Assembly (NCBI RefSeq): GCF_024171925.1 | Contig: NZ_JAMTCO010000011.1 | Coordinates: forward strand, 1 to 64,000 | Source: Actinokineospora diospyrosa | GTDB lineage: Bacteria; Actinomycetota; Actinomycetes; Mycobacteriales; Pseudonocardiaceae | Direction: 5' to 3' | DNA length: 64,000 nt | Shown: positions 26,437 through 36,512 of the stretch, in pieces | Position numbering within the stretch: position 1 is the stretch's first letter | Layout: every line of letters begins with the position of its first letter | The notes under the pieces: generated by a model | The model's database searches: none | Seen by the model: only the letters and a program-made list of their open reading frames with translations | What the model was told of the DNA's origin: nothing | Translations under genes and position numbers: made by a program

Positions 26437-27740
26437 TTGAGGAACCCTTCGTAGTTGCGCTGCATCAACTGGCTCTCGATCTGCTTCACGGTGTCGAGAC
26501 CGACGCCGACCATGATCAGCACGGCGGTACCGCCGAACGGGAAGTTCTGGTTCTGACCCGGGTCGGTGATCTCGAGGAAGAAGTTGGGCAGCACCGCGAT
26601 GATGCCGAGGTAGATCGAGCCAGGGAGCGTGATCCGGCTCAACACGAAGCTGAGGTACTCGGAGGTGGGGCGGCCGGGGCGGATGCCCGGGATGAAGCCG
26701 CCGAACTTCTTCATCTCGTCAGCGCGCTCGTTCACGTTGAACGTGATGGTGATGTAGAAGTACGTGAAGAAGATGATCAGCGCGAAGTAGACGCCGATGT
26801 GCACCCAGCTGGCCTGGTTCACGATGTGGTTGGAGATGAACCGCTGCCAGGCGGAGCTGTCCTGGCCGACCAACCGCGAGATCAGGTCGGGCAGGTAGAG
26901 CAGCGACGAGGCGAAGATGACCGGGATGACGCCAGCCTGGTTGACCTTCAGCGGCAGGTACGTCGAGGTACCGCCGTACATCCGGCGACCGATCATGCGC
27001 TTGGCGTACTGCACCGGGATCCGGCGCTGGCCCTGCTCGACGAAGACGACGCTGCCGATGATCAGCAGGCCGAACACCAGCACCATGGCGAACACCAGAC
27101 CGCCGTTGCGGTTGAGGATGTTGCCGCCCTCGGCCGGGATGCGCGCGGCGATGTTGACGAACATCAGCAGCGACATGCCGTTGCCGATCCCGCGCTCGGT
27201 GATCAGCTCACCGAACCACATGATCAGCGCGGTGCCCGCAGTCATCGTGATGACCACGACGGCCAGCGTGAACACGTTGCTGTTCGGGATGATGTCGTCC
27301 GGGCAGTTGCCGAACAGCTGCTTGCGGTCGGCCATGGCGACGATGCCGGTCGCCTGCAGGACCGCGAGCGCGATCGTCAGGTAGCGCGTGTACTGCGTGA
27401 GCTTGCCCTGGCCTGCCTGGCCTTCCTTCTTGAGCTGCTCGAACCGGGGGATCACCACCGTCAACAGCTGGATGATGATGCTCGCGGTGATGTAGGGCAT
27501 GATCCCGAGCGCGAAAACCGACAGCTGCAGCAAGGCGCCGCCGCTGAACAGGTTCAGCAAGCCGAAGACGCTGCTGTTGCTGTCGGACACCAGGTCCAAG
27601 CACTTCTGCACGTTCGGGTAGGACACGCCCGGCGAAGGGAGCAGTGCGCCGACTCGGTAGACCACGATGATCCCGAGCGTGAAAAGGATCTTACGGCGCA
27701 AGTCCGGCGTCGCGAGAGCCGAGCGGAAGGCGCTGAACAC
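26433..27740 (-). CDS. secY: Preprotein translocase subunit SecY
   Basis: This is the channel-forming subunit of the Sec translocon in the cytoplasmic membrane. The 435-aa product has ten membrane helices. Conserved parts include the N-terminal [15 protein letters not shown], the periplasmic [19 protein letters not shown] plug region and the C-terminal cytosolic PGIRPGRPT loop. The GTG start follows an AGGAGG site. The 208 bp upstream (27741-27948) must hold its promoter; I see no clear hexamers. Confidence 0.97.
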   Translation of the reverse strand: MFSAFRSALATPDLRRKILFTLGIIVVYRVGALLPSPGVSYPNVQKCLDLVSDSNSSVFGLLNLFSGGALLQLSVFALGIMPYITASIIIQLLTVVIPRFEQLKKEGQAGQGKLTQYTRYLTIALAVLQATGIVAMADRKQLFGNCPDDIIPNSNVFTLAVVVITMTAGTALIMWFGELITERGIGNGMSLLMFVNIAARIPAEGGNILNRNGGLVFAMVLVFGLLIIGSVVFVEQGQRRIPVQYAKRMIGRRMYGGTSTYLPLKVNQAGVIPVIFASSLLYLPDLISRLVGQDSSAWQRFISNHIVNQASWVHIGVYFALIIFFTYFYITITFNVNERADEMKKFGGFIPGIRPGRPTSEYLSFVLSRITLPGSIYLGIIAVLPNFFLEITDPGQNQNFPFGGTAVLIMVGVGLDTVKQIESQLMQRNYEGFLK

Positions 27741-27948
27741 GCAAGAACCTCCTCGGCGTCACCGGCAGCTCATTGCCGGTGAACGGCTTAACCGGCTAGT
27801 CGCCGGCGGTTACAGGGCCAGGGCTACCAGGTGTTGGCAGGCCAGGAGCGCTCCGGAGCAAGAGACCCCAAAGCGTGCTCTCGACTCTAACAGCACGGCT
27901 GTTGGGTTCAGCACCCCGAGGTACCCACAACCTGGCGCCCCGGGGCCG

Positions 27949-28563
27949 TCACCGGGGTGATGTGGCTAACAGGGCCGCCATGCCGAGGAGCACCACACCG
28001 GTCCCCTGGTCCAACCGGCGGTGCGCCCGCCGACTCATCCGCACCGCCCGCACGACCGCGCCGACCCCGACGTAGATCGTTCCGGCGACCAGTTCGGCGA
28101 CCAGGTACAGCGCGCCGAGCACCAGCACCTGGGCGGTCACCGAACCGCGGTCGGGCTCGACGAACTGGGGCACGAAAGCGGTGAAGATCAGCACCGCTTT
28201 CGGGTTGCTGACCGCGACGAGGAACTCCTTGCGCGCCAGGGCGAACAGGTCCGGCGCGGCCAGGTCATCGGGGGCGTCTTCCCGGGTGGACTTGGTCATC
28301 AGGATGCGGACGCCGAGGTAGACCAGGTACCCGACACCGAGCCACTTGACGACGGTGAGCGCGACCTCCGACGCGGCCAGCAGACCGCCCAGCCCGGCCG
28401 CGACGGCGGTGATCAGCAGCGCGAAACCGGTGAGCCTCCCCAGCAGCGCGGTGGTACCCCTGGCGGGCCCGTACCGCATGCCGTGGTGCATGCCCAACAG
28501 GTTGTTCGCACCGGGCGTCATGGCGACCAGGAAGGCGGCACCGAGGAAGACGAGGACCCACAT
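27949..28563 (-). CDS. LysE/RhtB-family amino-acid exporter
   Basis: The 204-aa membrane protein has about six helices. The N-terminal family motif TPGANNLLGMHHGMRYGPARG and the mid-protein SNPKAVLIF identify the LysE/RhtB superfamily, which exports amino acids or derivatives. The substrate cannot be told from sequence. It sits between secY and a divergent methyltransferase, inside the L15-secY junction. Confidence 0.88.
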   Translation of the reverse strand: MWVLVFLGAAFLVAMTPGANNLLGMHHGMRYGPARGTTALLGRLTGFALLITAVAAGLGGLLAASEVALTVVKWLGVGYLVYLGVRILMTKSTREDAPDDLAAPDLFALARKEFLVAVSNPKAVLIFTAFVPQFVEPDRGSVTAQVLVLGALYLVAELVAGTIYVGVGAVVRAVRMSRRAHRRLDQGTGVVLLGMAALLATSPR

Positions 28564-28639
28564 GAGGGAGTCCTATCATCCGACCTACCGGGTGGCCAAG
28601 GGGTTAATCCGGGAAATCACCAGAGTGCGGCGCGGCGGT

Positions 28640-28691
28640 CTGTCCACAGGGAGCGCCGAGTTGTCCCCAAGATCACGGGCAGTTGTCCACA
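28640..28691 (+). promoter_or_regulatory. Cluster of DnaA-box-like 9-mers
   Basis: CTGTCCACA (28640-28648), TTGTCCCCA (28661-28669) and TTGTCCACA (28683-28691) lie in the divergent region before the methyltransferase. Only the last is a perfect TTGTCCACA. Confidence 0.35.
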
Positions 28692-28712
28692 GGCGCCGGC
28701 TAGCCTCGGCCC

Positions 28713-29507
28713 ATGACACCTCGGAAGGCGGACGGCAGCGCGGGCGACGCGGACTACGGCGACATCGGGACGGTCTACACCGGGCACCGCAACCCGGACC
28801 CGCGCATCGCGGCGGCCATCACCGCGGCCATCGGCGACGCGCGGTCGGTGCTGAACGTCGGCGCGGGCGCGGGGTCGTACGAACCGCTCGACCGGGACGT
28901 GACGGCCGTCGAGCCGTCGGCGTCGATGCGCGCGCTGCGCCCGGCCAGCCGACCGGCCGTCGACGCCACCGCCGAGGCGCTCCCCTTCCCCGACGCCGCG
29001 TTCGACGCGGCGATGGCGACCTTCACCGTGCACCAGTGGAGCGACCTCGCCGGTGGCCTCGCCGAGCTGCGCCGGGTCACCAGGGGCCCGGTCGTGCTGC
29101 TGACCGCCGACCCGGACCTGGTGCGCGACTTCTGGCTCTACGAGTACGCCCCCGAGGTCCTCGACGTCGAGGCCCGCCGCTACCCCGCGATCACCGACCT
29201 GGCCAGCGGGCTCGGCGGCGGCGTCCGGGTCGACCTCGTGCCCATCCCCAACAACTGCGTCGACGGCTTCAACGAGGCCTACTACGGCCGCCCGGAGAAG
29301 TTCCTCGACCCCACCGCCCGCCAGGCCTGCTCCGCCTGGAGCTTCGTCGACGGCGCCGTGGCGGACCGGTTCGCGACCCGCCTCGAGGAGGACCTGGCCG
29401 ACGGGACCTGGGACCGCAAGTACGGGCAGCTGCGCAACCAGCCCACCTACGCGGGCTCCCTGATCCTGGTCACCTCGCACCCGGCCGCCACGGACACGAG
29501 CGCCTGA
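28713..29507 (+). CDS. Class I SAM-dependent methyltransferase
   Basis: The 264-aa product has SAM motif I (VLNVGAGAGSYEP, about 46-58), an acidic loop (AVEPS, 65-69) and the EALPFPDAAFDAA stretch (about 88-100) of the Methyltransf_11 group. It has no signal or membrane segment. The substrate is unknown. It is the only plus-strand gene inside the ribosomal block and converges on rplO across a strong terminator. Confidence 0.88.
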   Translation: MTPRKADGSAGDADYGDIGTVYTGHRNPDPRIAAAITAAIGDARSVLNVGAGAGSYEPLDRDVTAVEPSASMRALRPASRPAVDATAEALPFPDAAFDAAMATFTVHQWSDLAGGLAELRRVTRGPVVLLTADPDLVRDFWLYEYAPEVLDVEARRYPAITDLASGLGGGVRVDLVPIPNNCVDGFNEAYYGRPEKFLDPTARQACSAWSFVDGAVADRFATRLEEDLADGTWDRKYGQLRNQPTYAGSLILVTSHPAATDTSA

Positions 29508-29516
29508 CAGCGCAAA

Positions 29517-29556
29517 GACCGCGGGGCCCCGGACAAACGCCCGGGGCCCCGCGGTC
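29517..29556. terminator. Bidirectional terminator between methyltransferase and rplO
   Basis: A perfect 16-bp stem (29517-29532 with 29541-29556) and an 8-nt loop lie between the two convergent stop codons. It can serve both strands. Confidence 0.88.
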
Positions 29557-29566
29557 TGAGCAGCTC

Positions 29567-30019
29567 TTACGCGCTGACGAGCGCGGTGGCGGTGCCACCG
29601 GCCGAGGCGAGCTTCTCCGCGGCGGACGCGGAGAACTTGTCGGCGGTGACGTCGAGCTTGACGCCGTTCAGGTCGCCGTCCGCGAGGACCTTGACCAGGT
29701 TGTTCTTGCGGACGAGACCAGCCGCGACCAGGTCGGCGATGCCGATCTTGCCGCCGTCGGGGAACGCGGTGGCGATGTCACCCACGTTGACGACCTGGTA
29801 CTCGACGCGGAAGCGGTTCTTGAAGCCCTTGAGCTTCGGGAGCCGCATCTGGATCGGCATCTGGCCACCCTCGAAGCGCGCGGGGACGTTCTTGCGCGCC
29901 TTGGTGCCCTTGGTGCCGCGGCCAGCGGTCTTGCCCTTGGAGCCCTCACCGCGACCGACACGGGTCTTGGCGGTGTTGGAGCCGGGGGCAGGCCGCAGGT
30001 GGTGGATCTTGATGGCCAT
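29567..30019 (-). CDS. rplO: 50S ribosomal protein L15
   Basis: This 150-aa late-assembly protein has the Gly/Arg/Lys-rich N terminus ([17 protein letters not shown]) that threads into 23S rRNA and the globular C-terminal L15/L18e fold. Last gene of the S10-spc run here. It overlaps rpmD by 1 nt. Confidence 0.97.
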   Translation of the reverse strand: MAIKIHHLRPAPGSNTAKTRVGRGEGSKGKTAGRGTKGTKARKNVPARFEGGQMPIQMRLPKLKGFKNRFRVEYQVVNVGDIATAFPDGGKIGIADLVAAGLVRKNNLVKVLADGDLNGVKLDVTADKFSASAAEKLASAGGTATALVSA

Positions 30020-30201
30020 CAGTCGACCTCCTCGACGGTGACGAGGTGGCGGACGGTGTGGATGAGGCCGCGCACCTCTGGCGTGTCCTCGCGCACGGTG
30101 GTCTGCCGGATCTTGCGCAGGCCGAGGGTGCGGAGGGACTCACGGTGGTTGCGCTTGGTGCCGATGGAGCTGCGCACCTGCGTGACCTTCAGCTGAGCCA
30201 T
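30019..30201 (-). CDS. rpmD: 50S ribosomal protein L30
   Basis: The 60-aa product ([22 protein letters not shown] on) is typical of the compact L30 family. I use the ATG at 30201 rather than the GTG three codons earlier because MAQLKVTQ is the conserved start. Confidence 0.96.
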   Translation of the reverse strand: MAQLKVTQVRSSIGTKRNHRESLRTLGLRKIRQTTVREDTPEVRGLIHTVRHLVTVEEVD

Positions 30202-30206
30202 GGTCG

Positions 30207-30872
30207 TCACGCCCCCGTACCCGCGGTGGCCGCGGCGGCGCGGGCGCGGAGCATGCCGGCGGGTGCCACGTCCTCAAGCGGCAAGCCGCGGCGGGCCGCG
30301 ACCTCCTCGGGGCGCTGCAGGCCGCGCAGGGCGGCCATGGTGGCGTGCACGATGTTGATGGCGTTGTCGCTACCCAGCGACTTCGACAGCACGTCGTGCA
30401 CACCCGCGCACTCCAGGACGGCGCGGACCGGGCCACCGGCGATGACGCCGGTACCGGCACTGGCCGGGCGCAGGAGCACCACGCCAGCCGCCTTCTCGCC
30501 CTGGATCGGGTGCGGGATGGTGCCGCCGATGCGGGGGACGCGGAAGAAGTTCTTCTTCGCCTCCTCGACGCCCTTGGCGATCGCGGCGGGCACCTCCTTG
30601 GCCTTGCCGTAGCCGACACCGACCATGCCGTCGCCGTCACCGACGACGACCAGGGCGGTGAAGCTGAAGCGACGACCACCCTTCACAACCTTGGCGACCC
30701 GGTTGATGGCGACGACCCGCTCGAGGTGCGGGGTCTTCTCGGCCGCGGCACCGCGGCCGCCGCCGTCACGGCGGTCGCGACGGTCACGGCGCTCGCCGCG
30801 GTCGTTACCGCCCTGACCGCCGCCCTGGCCGCCACCCTGGCCACCGCCGAACTGCCGTGTACGTCCCGGCAT
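30207..30872 (-). CDS. rpsE: 30S ribosomal protein S5
   Basis: The 221-aa product takes part in decoding fidelity and mRNA unwinding. A Gly/Gln and Arg/Asp-rich extension (about 9-45) precedes the S5 double-stranded RNA-binding domain ([19 protein letters not shown]). The C-terminal domain includes [16 protein letters not shown]. The extended N terminus is common in actinobacteria. ATG at 30872 chosen by homology; the frame stays open upstream. Confidence 0.96.
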   Translation of the reverse strand: MPGRTRQFGGGQGGGQGGGQGGNDRGERRDRRDRRDGGGRGAAAEKTPHLERVVAINRVAKVVKGGRRFSFTALVVVGDGDGMVGVGYGKAKEVPAAIAKGVEEAKKNFFRVPRIGGTIPHPIQGEKAAGVVLLRPASAGTGVIAGGPVRAVLECAGVHDVLSKSLGSDNAINIVHATMAALRGLQRPEEVAARRGLPLEDVAPAGMLRARAAAATAGTGA

Positions 30873-30903
30873 CAGGCGTTCCTTCCCTTGTACAGAACAG
30901 TCA

Positions 30904-31305
30904 TCAGAACTCCAGCCCCGCTTCGCGGGCCGAGTCGGCCAGCGAGGCGATGCGGCCGGTGTACTTGTTGCCGCCCCGGTCGAAGACGACCTTGGCGATG
31001 CCAGCGGCCTTGGCGCGGTCGGCGAGCAGGGCGCCCACCTTGGCCGCGCGGGCCTTCTTGTCGCCGTCGACCGCGCGGACGTCGGCCTCCAGGCTGGAGG
31101 CGCTGGCCAGGGTGTGGCCCGCGAGGTCGTCGACGATCTGCGCGGTGATGTGGCGCGCGGACCGGTGCACGACGAGGCGGGGGCGCTCCACGGTGCCCGC
31201 GACCTTCTTGCGGAGCCGGAAGTGCCTGCGGGTCTTGGCAACGCGGCGGCGGGTCGAGATGTCCTTGCCCACCGGCTTGCGCTTGGTGACAGTCGTGTCG
31301 CTCAT
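30904..31305 (-). CDS. rplR: 50S ribosomal protein L18
   Basis: This 133-aa 5S rRNA-binding protein has a basic N terminus and conserved [20 protein letters not shown] and [12 protein letters not shown]. The ATG at 31305 ([10 protein letters not shown]) is preferred over the ATG two codons upstream because of spacing to the site. The gap to rplF is 2 nt. Confidence 0.96.
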   Translation of the reverse strand: MSDTTVTKRKPVGKDISTRRRVAKTRRHFRLRKKVAGTVERPRLVVHRSARHITAQIVDDLAGHTLASASSLEADVRAVDGDKKARAAKVGALLADRAKAAGIAKVVFDRGGNKYTGRIASLADSAREAGLEF

Positions 31306-31307
31306 GA

Positions 31308-31847
31308 TCACTTACCCGTCTTTCCGACCTTGCGGCGGATCTTCTCGCCCGCGTACCGCACGCCCTTGCCCTTGTACGGGTCGGGCTTGCGCAGCTTGCG
31401 AATGTTGGCCGCGACCTCGCCGACCCGCTGCTTGTCGATGCCGGAGACGGAGAACTTGGTGGGGCTCTCCACCGCGAAGGTGATGCCCTCGGGGGCAGCG
31501 ACCTTGACCGGGTGGCTGTAGCCGAGCGCGAACTCCAGGTCCGAGCCCTTCGCCACGACGCGGTAACCGACGCCGTGGATCTCCATCTTCTTCTCGTAAC
31601 CCGCGGTCACGCCGATGACGACGTTGTTGACCAGGGAACGGGTCAGGCCGTGCAGCGCGCGGTTCTGCCGCTCGTCGTTGGGCCGGGTGACCTGCAGCGT
31701 GCCGTCGTCGGCGCGCTCCACGGTGATCGGCTCGGACACGGTCAGCGACAGGGAACCCTTGGGGCCCTTCACGCTGACGCTCTGTCCCTCGATGGTGACG
31801 TCAACCCCGGCTGGGACGGGGATCGGAAGCCTTCCGATGCGAGACAT
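31308..31847 (-). CDS. rplF: 50S ribosomal protein L6
   Basis: The 179-aa protein with two L6 domains lies near the sarcin-ricin loop and the factor-binding site. Conserved start [17 protein letters not shown] and C-terminal [19 protein letters not shown]. It follows rpsH by 12 nt. Confidence 0.98.
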   Translation of the reverse strand: MSRIGRLPIPVPAGVDVTIEGQSVSVKGPKGSLSLTVSEPITVERADDGTLQVTRPNDERQNRALHGLTRSLVNNVVIGVTAGYEKKMEIHGVGYRVVAKGSDLEFALGYSHPVKVAAPEGITFAVESPTKFSVSGIDKQRVGEVAANIRKLRKPDPYKGKGVRYAGEKIRRKVGKTGK

Positions 31848-31859
31848 TCTGTTTCCCCC

Positions 31860-32258
31860 TTACCAGACGTACGCGAGGACTTCGCCGCCCACGCCCTGCT
31901 TGCCAGCCTGGCGGTCGGTCAGCAGGCCACCAGACGTGGAGATGATCGCCACGCCGAGGCCGCCGAGGACCTTGGGCAGGTTGGTCGACTTCGCGTACAC
32001 CCGCAGGCCGGGCTTGGACACCCGACGCAGACCGGCGATGCTGCGCTCACGGTTCGGGCCGTACTTCAGCTCGACGACGAGGTTCTTGCCCTTCTCGCCG
32101 TCTTCGTCGCGGTAGCTCGCGATGTAGCCCTCGCGCTTGAGGATCTCGGCGATGTTCGCCTTGAGCTTGCTGTGCGGCAGCACGACCGCGTCGTGGTACG
32201 CCGAGTTGGCATTGCGCAGACGCGTCAAGAAGTCTGCGATCGGGTCGGTCATCGTCAT
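31860..32258 (-). CDS. rpsH: 30S ribosomal protein S8
   Basis: This 132-aa central-domain 16S rRNA binder has [18 protein letters not shown] and the C-terminal [17 protein letters not shown] core. In E. coli it is the translational repressor of spc; whether that holds here is not visible. An unusually long 187-nt spacer separates it from rpsN. Confidence 0.98.
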   Translation of the reverse strand: MTMTDPIADFLTRLRNANSAYHDAVVLPHSKLKANIAEILKREGYIASYRDEDGEKGKNLVVELKYGPNRERSIAGLRRVSKPGLRVYAKSTNLPKVLGGLGVAIISTSGGLLTDRQAGKQGVGGEVLAYVW

Positions 32259-32375
32259 GGTGACCTGTCAACCTTTCTCGCCGGGGTTCCCTGTGACGGG
32301 CCTACGGCGAACTGGGGGTGGAGAACTAGCTGTCCCGCTACTTGGCCTCAGGGGCACCGTGACGGCGGCCAACCC

Positions 32376-32391
32376 CGGAGTACGCACTCCG
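32376..32391 (-). other. Small hairpin in the rpsN-rpsH spacer
   Basis: CGGAGT/ACTCCG forms a 6-bp stem with a 4-nt loop inside the 187-bp spacer (32259-32445). It could be an S8-type mRNA target or an RNA processing site; I see no promoter pair I trust. Confidence 0.3.
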
Positions 32392-32445
32392 AGCCTGTCG
32401 CCGCCACGGCAACCACCCGTCAAAATTCCGGGGAGGCGGGACTGC

Positions 32446-32631
32446 CTACCAGCTGGACTTGCTGACGCCGGGGAGCTCGCCGCGGTGTGCCATCTGCCGC
32501 AGGCAGATCCGGCACAGGCCGAACTTGCGGAACACCGAGTGCGGGCGGCCGCAGCGGTTGCACCGGGTGTACGCGCGAACCGCGAACTTCGGCTTGCGCG
32601 CTGCCTTGGCGACCAGAGCCTTCTTAGCCAT
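32446..32631 (-). CDS. rpsN: 30S ribosomal protein S14, zinc-binding type Z
   Basis: The 61-aa short form has the CNRC ... CRIC zinc ribbon and ends [12 protein letters not shown]. It is the housekeeping zinc form; the zinc-free paralogue, if present, is elsewhere. Gap to rplE is 3 nt. Confidence 0.97.
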   Translation of the reverse strand: MAKKALVAKAARKPKFAVRAYTRCNRCGRPHSVFRKFGLCRICLRQMAHRGELPGVSKSSW

Positions 32632-32634
32632 GGA

Positions 32635-33198
32635 TCACTGCTCCTTGAAGGGGAAGCCCAGGTGCTTGAGAAGCGCCCGGCCCTCCTCGTCGTTGGTCGC
32701 GGTGGTCACGATGGTGATGTCCATGCCGCGCTGCCGGTCGATGGAGTCGGGGTCGATCTCGTGGAACATGGACTGCTCGTTGAGACCGAACGTGTAGTTG
32801 CCGTTGCCGTCGAACTGCTTGCCCGAGAGGCCGCGGAAGTCGCGGATACGGGGCAGCGCGATGGTCAGCAGGCGGTCGAGGAACTCCCACATGCGGTCGC
32901 CGCGCAGCGTGACGCGCGCACCGATCGGCATGCCCTCGCGCAGCTTGAACTGGGCGATGGACTTGCGGGCCTTGCGGACCTCGGGCTTCTGGCCGGTGAT
33001 GGTGGCCAGGTCGCGCACGGCGCCCTCGATGAGCTTGCCGTCGCGGGCGGCGTCACCGACACCCATGTTGACGACGACCTTCACCACGCCCGGGATCTGC
33101 ATGATGTTGGCGTAGTCGAACTCGCCCCGCAGCGAGGTGACGATCTCCTCGCGGTAGCGGGTCTTGAGCCGGGGGATGACCTTCTCAGTGGTAGTCAT
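32635..33198 (-). CDS. rplE: 50S ribosomal protein L5
   Basis: The 187-aa 5S rRNA-binding protein of the central protuberance includes [15 protein letters not shown] and [20 protein letters not shown]. It contacts P-site tRNA and S13. Two nt separate it from rplX. Confidence 0.98.
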   Translation of the reverse strand: MTTTEKVIPRLKTRYREEIVTSLRGEFDYANIMQIPGVVKVVVNMGVGDAARDGKLIEGAVRDLATITGQKPEVRKARKSIAQFKLREGMPIGARVTLRGDRMWEFLDRLLTIALPRIRDFRGLSGKQFDGNGNYTFGLNEQSMFHEIDPDSIDRQRGMDITIVTTATNDEEGRALLKHLGFPFKEQ

Positions 33199-33200
33199 GA

Positions 33201-33518
33201 TCAGATCTCCTTCCCGTTGCCCTTGCCGCGGGCCACGCGGACCTTGCGGCCGTCGTCGTTGAACGCGTAGCCGACCCGGACGGCCTTGCCGTCGGACACG
33301 AGCATCACGTTGCTGACGTGGATGGGGGCTTCCTGGGTCACGATGCCGCCGGACTGCGCGCCGCGCTGGGTCTGCGAGATCCGGGTGTGCTTCTTGATCC
33401 GGTTGACGCCCTCGACCAGGACCTTGTTGGTGGTCGGGTAGGCCTGGATGACCTTGCCCTTGGCACCCTTGTCCTTGCCCGAGATGACAACGACGGTGTC
33501 GCCCTTTTTGATCTTCAT
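33201..33518 (-). CDS. rplX: 50S ribosomal protein L24
   Basis: This 105-aa assembly initiator carries an N-terminal KOW motif ([20 protein letters not shown]). It lies 1 nt after rplN. Confidence 0.97.
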   Translation of the reverse strand: MKIKKGDTVVVISGKDKGAKGKVIQAYPTTNKVLVEGVNRIKKHTRISQTQRGAQSGGIVTQEAPIHVSNVMLVSDGKAVRVGYAFNDDGRKVRVARGKGNGKEI

Positions 33519-33519
33519 G

Positions 33520-33888
33520 TCAGAGCACCTCCGGAGCCAGCGAGATGATCTTCATGAACTTCTTGTCGCGCAGCTCGCGGCCGACCGGGCCGAAGATGCG
33601 GGTTCCGCGCGGCTCGCCCTCGTTCTTGATGAGGACGGCGGCGTTCTCGTCGAAGCGGATGTACGAACCGTCCGGACGGCGACGCTCCTTGACGGTGCGG
33701 ACGATGACCGCCTTGACGACGTCACCCTTCTTCACACCGGCGCCGGGGATCGCGTCCTTGACGGTGGCGACGATGATGTCGCCGATACCCGCGTAGCGGC
33801 GGCCGGAGCCACCGAGAACACGGATGCAAAGGATTTCCTTCGCACCGGTGTTGTCGGCGACGCGCAGCCGCGACTCCTGCTGGATCAC
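33520..33888 (-). CDS. rplN: 50S ribosomal protein L14
   Basis: The 122-aa product starts [19 protein letters not shown] and ends [16 protein letters not shown], both typical. It forms an intersubunit bridge and is the target of the silencing factor RsfS. The 67-nt spacer before it marks the usual S10/spc boundary. Confidence 0.98.
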   Translation of the reverse strand: MIQQESRLRVADNTGAKEILCIRVLGGSGRRYAGIGDIIVATVKDAIPGAGVKKGDVVKAVIVRTVKERRRPDGSYIRFDENAAVLIKNEGEPRGTRIFGPVGRELRDKKFMKIISLAPEVL

Positions 33889-33955
33889 TTGCTCAACTCC
33901 CTGACCATTCGTGGCCTGCCAGATTTCCGACCTGACAGGCTCGGCCTAGCTGTGC

Positions 33956-34249
33956 TTACTTGGCCTTCTCGAGGATCTCCACCAGCCGCCAGCGCTTGGT
34001 CGCCGACAGCGGGCGGGTCTCCATCAGCAGGACCCGGTCACCGACACCCGCGGTGTTGGCCTCGTCGTGCGCCTTCACCTTGGTGGTGGAGCGCAGGACC
34101 TTGGCGTAGCGCGGGTGCTTCTTGCGGTCCTCGAGCGCGACGACGATGGTCTTGTCCATCTTGTCCGACACCACGAGGCCCTCGCGGACCTTGCGGTTGT
34201 TGCGCGCCTCGGTCTCGGTCTCGGTCACTGCGGTTTCGTTCTCGCTCAT
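33956..34249 (-). CDS. rpsQ: 30S ribosomal protein S17
   Basis: The 97-aa OB-fold 16S rRNA binder has a short acidic N-terminal extension ([13 protein letters not shown]) followed by [20 protein letters not shown]. It overlaps rpmC by 4 nt. Confidence 0.97.
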   Translation of the reverse strand: MSENETAVTETETEARNNRKVREGLVVSDKMDKTIVVALEDRKKHPRYAKVLRSTTKVKAHDEANTAGVGDRVLLMETRPLSATKRWRLVEILEKAK

Positions 34250-34491
34250 GCGGCACCTTCATTGCTGGACGCGTCCGGGGACGTCGACAGGCCGAGCTCG
34301 CGCTCGCGCATCACGGTGTAGACCCGGGCGATGTCGTGCCGGACGGTGCGCAACCTGCGGTTGTTGTCCAGCTGTCCGGTGGCCATCTGGAAGCGGAGGT
34401 TGAACAGCTCTTCCTTCGCCTCGCGCAGACGCAGCACCAGCTCCTCGTCGGTCAGCTCGCGCAAGTCCGTAGCGGTGGTCCCAGCCGCCAT
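34246..34491 (-). CDS. rpmC: 50S ribosomal protein L29
   Basis: This 81-aa helical hairpin protein lies near the exit tunnel ([20 protein letters not shown]). A C-terminal Ser/Asp/Ala tail extends beyond the usual ~65 residues. It overlaps rplP by 1 nt. Confidence 0.96.
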   Translation of the reverse strand: MAAGTTATDLRELTDEELVLRLREAKEELFNLRFQMATGQLDNNRRLRTVRHDIARVYTVMRERELGLSTSPDASSNEGAA

Positions 34492-34910
34492 CAGAAGTCA
34501 CCACCCTCACGCGTGACGATCCGGCACTTCATCGGGAGCTTGTGGATGGCGCGACGCAGCGCCTCGCGCGCGACCTGCTCGTTCGGGAAGCTCATCTCGA
34601 AGACGACGCGACCCGGCTTGACGTTGGCCACCCAGTACTCCGGGGAACCCTTACCGGAACCCATGCGGGTCTCGGCGGGCTTCTTGGTCAGCGGCCGGTC
34701 CGGGAAGATGTTGATCCACACCTTGCCACCGCGGCGGATGTGCCGGTTGATGGCGATACGAGCGGACTCGATCTGCCGGTTGGTCACGTACGCGGGCTCG
34801 AGCGCCTGGATGCCGAACTCGCCGAAGGTGACCCTGGTGCCGCCCTTGGCCGCACCCGCCCGCTTGGGGTGGTGCTGCTTGCGGTGCTTGACCCTGCGGG
34901 GGATCAGCAT
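34491..34910 (-). CDS. rplP: 50S ribosomal protein L16
   Basis: This 139-aa protein near the A-site and 5S rRNA starts [19 protein letters not shown] and includes [23 protein letters not shown] at 34910 fixed by the universal N terminus; the frame is open upstream across rpsC. It lies 4 nt after rpsC. Confidence 0.97.
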   Translation of the reverse strand: MLIPRRVKHRKQHHPKRAGAAKGGTRVTFGEFGIQALEPAYVTNRQIESARIAINRHIRRGGKVWINIFPDRPLTKKPAETRMGSGKGSPEYWVANVKPGRVVFEMSFPNEQVAREALRRAIHKLPMKCRIVTREGGDF

Positions 34911-34914
34911 GGGT

Positions 34915-35739
34915 CTAGCCCTCCCCGTTGGAAGCGGTCTCCGCCGCGGGGGCGTCGACCTTGGTCTGCGCCTCGGCGGCCGCGCGGCCCGCCTCGGTGC
35001 TGGTAGCGGTGGTGCCGGTGGCACCGGAGCGGCGAGCGCGGTTCGGGCGCTCGCGGCGCGGCTCGCGCCGGTTGTCCGGAGCGGCCGAGCGGACGTCGGA
35101 CTCGCGGCGACCGCCGACGACCTCGCCCTTGTAGATCCACACCTTGACGCCGATGCGGCCGAAGGTGGTGCGGGCCTCGAAGAAGCCGTAGTCGATGTCC
35201 GCGCGCAGCGTGTGCAGCGGGACCCGACCCTCGCGGTAGTGCTCCGAGCGCGACATCTCAGCGCCACCGAGGCGGCCACCGCACTGCACCCGGATGCCCT
35301 TGACCTGCGGCGAGCGCATGGCCGACTGAATGGCCTTGCGCATCGCGCGCCGGAAGGACACGCGGTTGGACAGCTGCTCGGCGGTCACCTGGGCGACCAG
35401 CTGGGCGTCGGCCTCGGGGTTCTTGACCTCGAGGATGTTGAGCTGCACCTGCTTCTTGGTGAGCTTCTCGAGCTCACCGCGAATGCGGTCGGCCTCGGCG
35501 CCGCGGCGGCCGATGACGATGCCCGGCCGGGCGGTGTGGATGTCGACGCGGACGCGGTCACGGGTGCGCTCGATCTCCACGCGGGAGATGCCAGCGCGCT
35601 CCATGCCCTTGGACAGCAGCTTGCGGATCTTCACGTCCTCAGCGACGTACTCCGCGTACTGCTTGTCGGCGTACCAGCGCGACCGCCAGTCGGTCGTGAT
35701 GCCGAGTCGGAAGCCGTGCGGGTTGATCTTCTGCCCCAT
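34915..35739 (-). CDS. rpsC: 30S ribosomal protein S3
   Basis: This 274-aa protein at the mRNA entry channel has a KH type-2 domain with the GRRG loop ([20 protein letters not shown]) and the S3 C-terminal domain. An Arg-rich and then Ala/Thr/Glu-rich tail (about 215-274) follows. The long tail is usual in actinobacteria. It overlaps rplV by 1 nt. Confidence 0.98.
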   Translation of the reverse strand: MGQKINPHGFRLGITTDWRSRWYADKQYAEYVAEDVKIRKLLSKGMERAGISRVEIERTRDRVRVDIHTARPGIVIGRRGAEADRIRGELEKLTKKQVQLNILEVKNPEADAQLVAQVTAEQLSNRVSFRRAMRKAIQSAMRSPQVKGIRVQCGGRLGGAEMSRSEHYREGRVPLHTLRADIDYGFFEARTTFGRIGVKVWIYKGEVVGGRRESDVRSAAPDNRREPRRERPNRARRSGATGTTATSTEAGRAAAEAQTKVDAPAAETASNGEG

Positions 35740-36164
35740 TAGCGGGCACCACCCTTCGTGCTCGTCCGGCGCTTGGGCGCCTGCTTGGCCACCGGACGCG
35801 ACTCCACCTCGACCGTGATGTGGCTCGTGCGCTTGCGGATCCGGTAGGCACGCCCCTGGGCGCGCGGCCGGAACCGCTTCAGCGTCGGGCCCTCGTCCAC
35901 GTACGCCACGGCCACCCAGAGGGTGTCGGGGTCGAGGTTGAGGTTGTTCTCTGCGTTGGCGACGGCGCTCGCGAGCACCTTGGCCACCGGGTCGCTGGCT
36001 GCCTGCGGCGCGAACCGGAGCACGGCCAGGGCCTCGCTGGCGCTACGTCCCCTGATGAGCTCGACGACGCGGCGCACCTTCATCGGCGTGGCGCGAACGT
36101 AGCGAGCCCGTGCCACGGCGCGCGGAAACTCTTCCTGCGCCTCGGCATCGTTACGGGCGTTCAT
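35739..36164 (-). CDS. rplV: 50S ribosomal protein L22
   Basis: The 141-aa product's beta-hairpin ([19 protein letters not shown]) lines the exit tunnel near the macrolide site and looks unmodified. The N terminus has an acidic leader before [20 protein letters not shown]. 50 nt from rpsS. Confidence 0.97.
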   Translation of the reverse strand: MNARNDAEAQEEFPRAVARARYVRATPMKVRRVVELIRGRSASEALAVLRFAPQAASDPVAKVLASAVANAENNLNLDPDTLWVAVAYVDEGPTLKRFRPRAQGRAYRIRKRTSHITVEVESRPVAKQAPKRRTSTKGGAR

Positions 36165-36214
36165 CGCTGCTTCCCTTGCTCTCTTCTAGCTTGCTCTGGT
36201 GATCGAGCCGCCGA

Positions 36215-36496
36215 CTAGCGGCGACGGGCCTTGCGGTCGTCCTTGATGTGGCCCTTGAAGGTGCGCGTCGGGGCGAACTCGCCCAGCTTGTGCCCCACCA
36301 TGGCCTCGGAGACGAACACCGGGACGTGCTTGCGGCCGTCGTGCACCGCGATCGTGTGCCCGAGCATGTCGGGGATGATCGTGGAGCGACGGGACCAGGT
36401 CTTGATGACGGTCTTCTTGCCGGACTCGTTGAGGACGTCCACCTTCTTGAGCAGGTGGTCATCCACGAACGGGCCCTTCTTCAGGCTGCGTGGCAT
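36215..36496 (-). CDS. rpsS: 30S ribosomal protein S19
   Basis: The 93-aa head protein contacts S13 and A-site t[23 protein letters not shown] through the typical [11 protein letters not shown]. 16 nt separate it from rplB. Confidence 0.98.
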   Translation of the reverse strand: MPRSLKKGPFVDDHLLKKVDVLNESGKKTVIKTWSRRSTIIPDMLGHTIAVHDGRKHVPVFVSEAMVGHKLGEFAPTRTFKGHIKDDRKARRR

Positions 36497-36512
36497 TGTC
36501 TTAACCTCCTGC

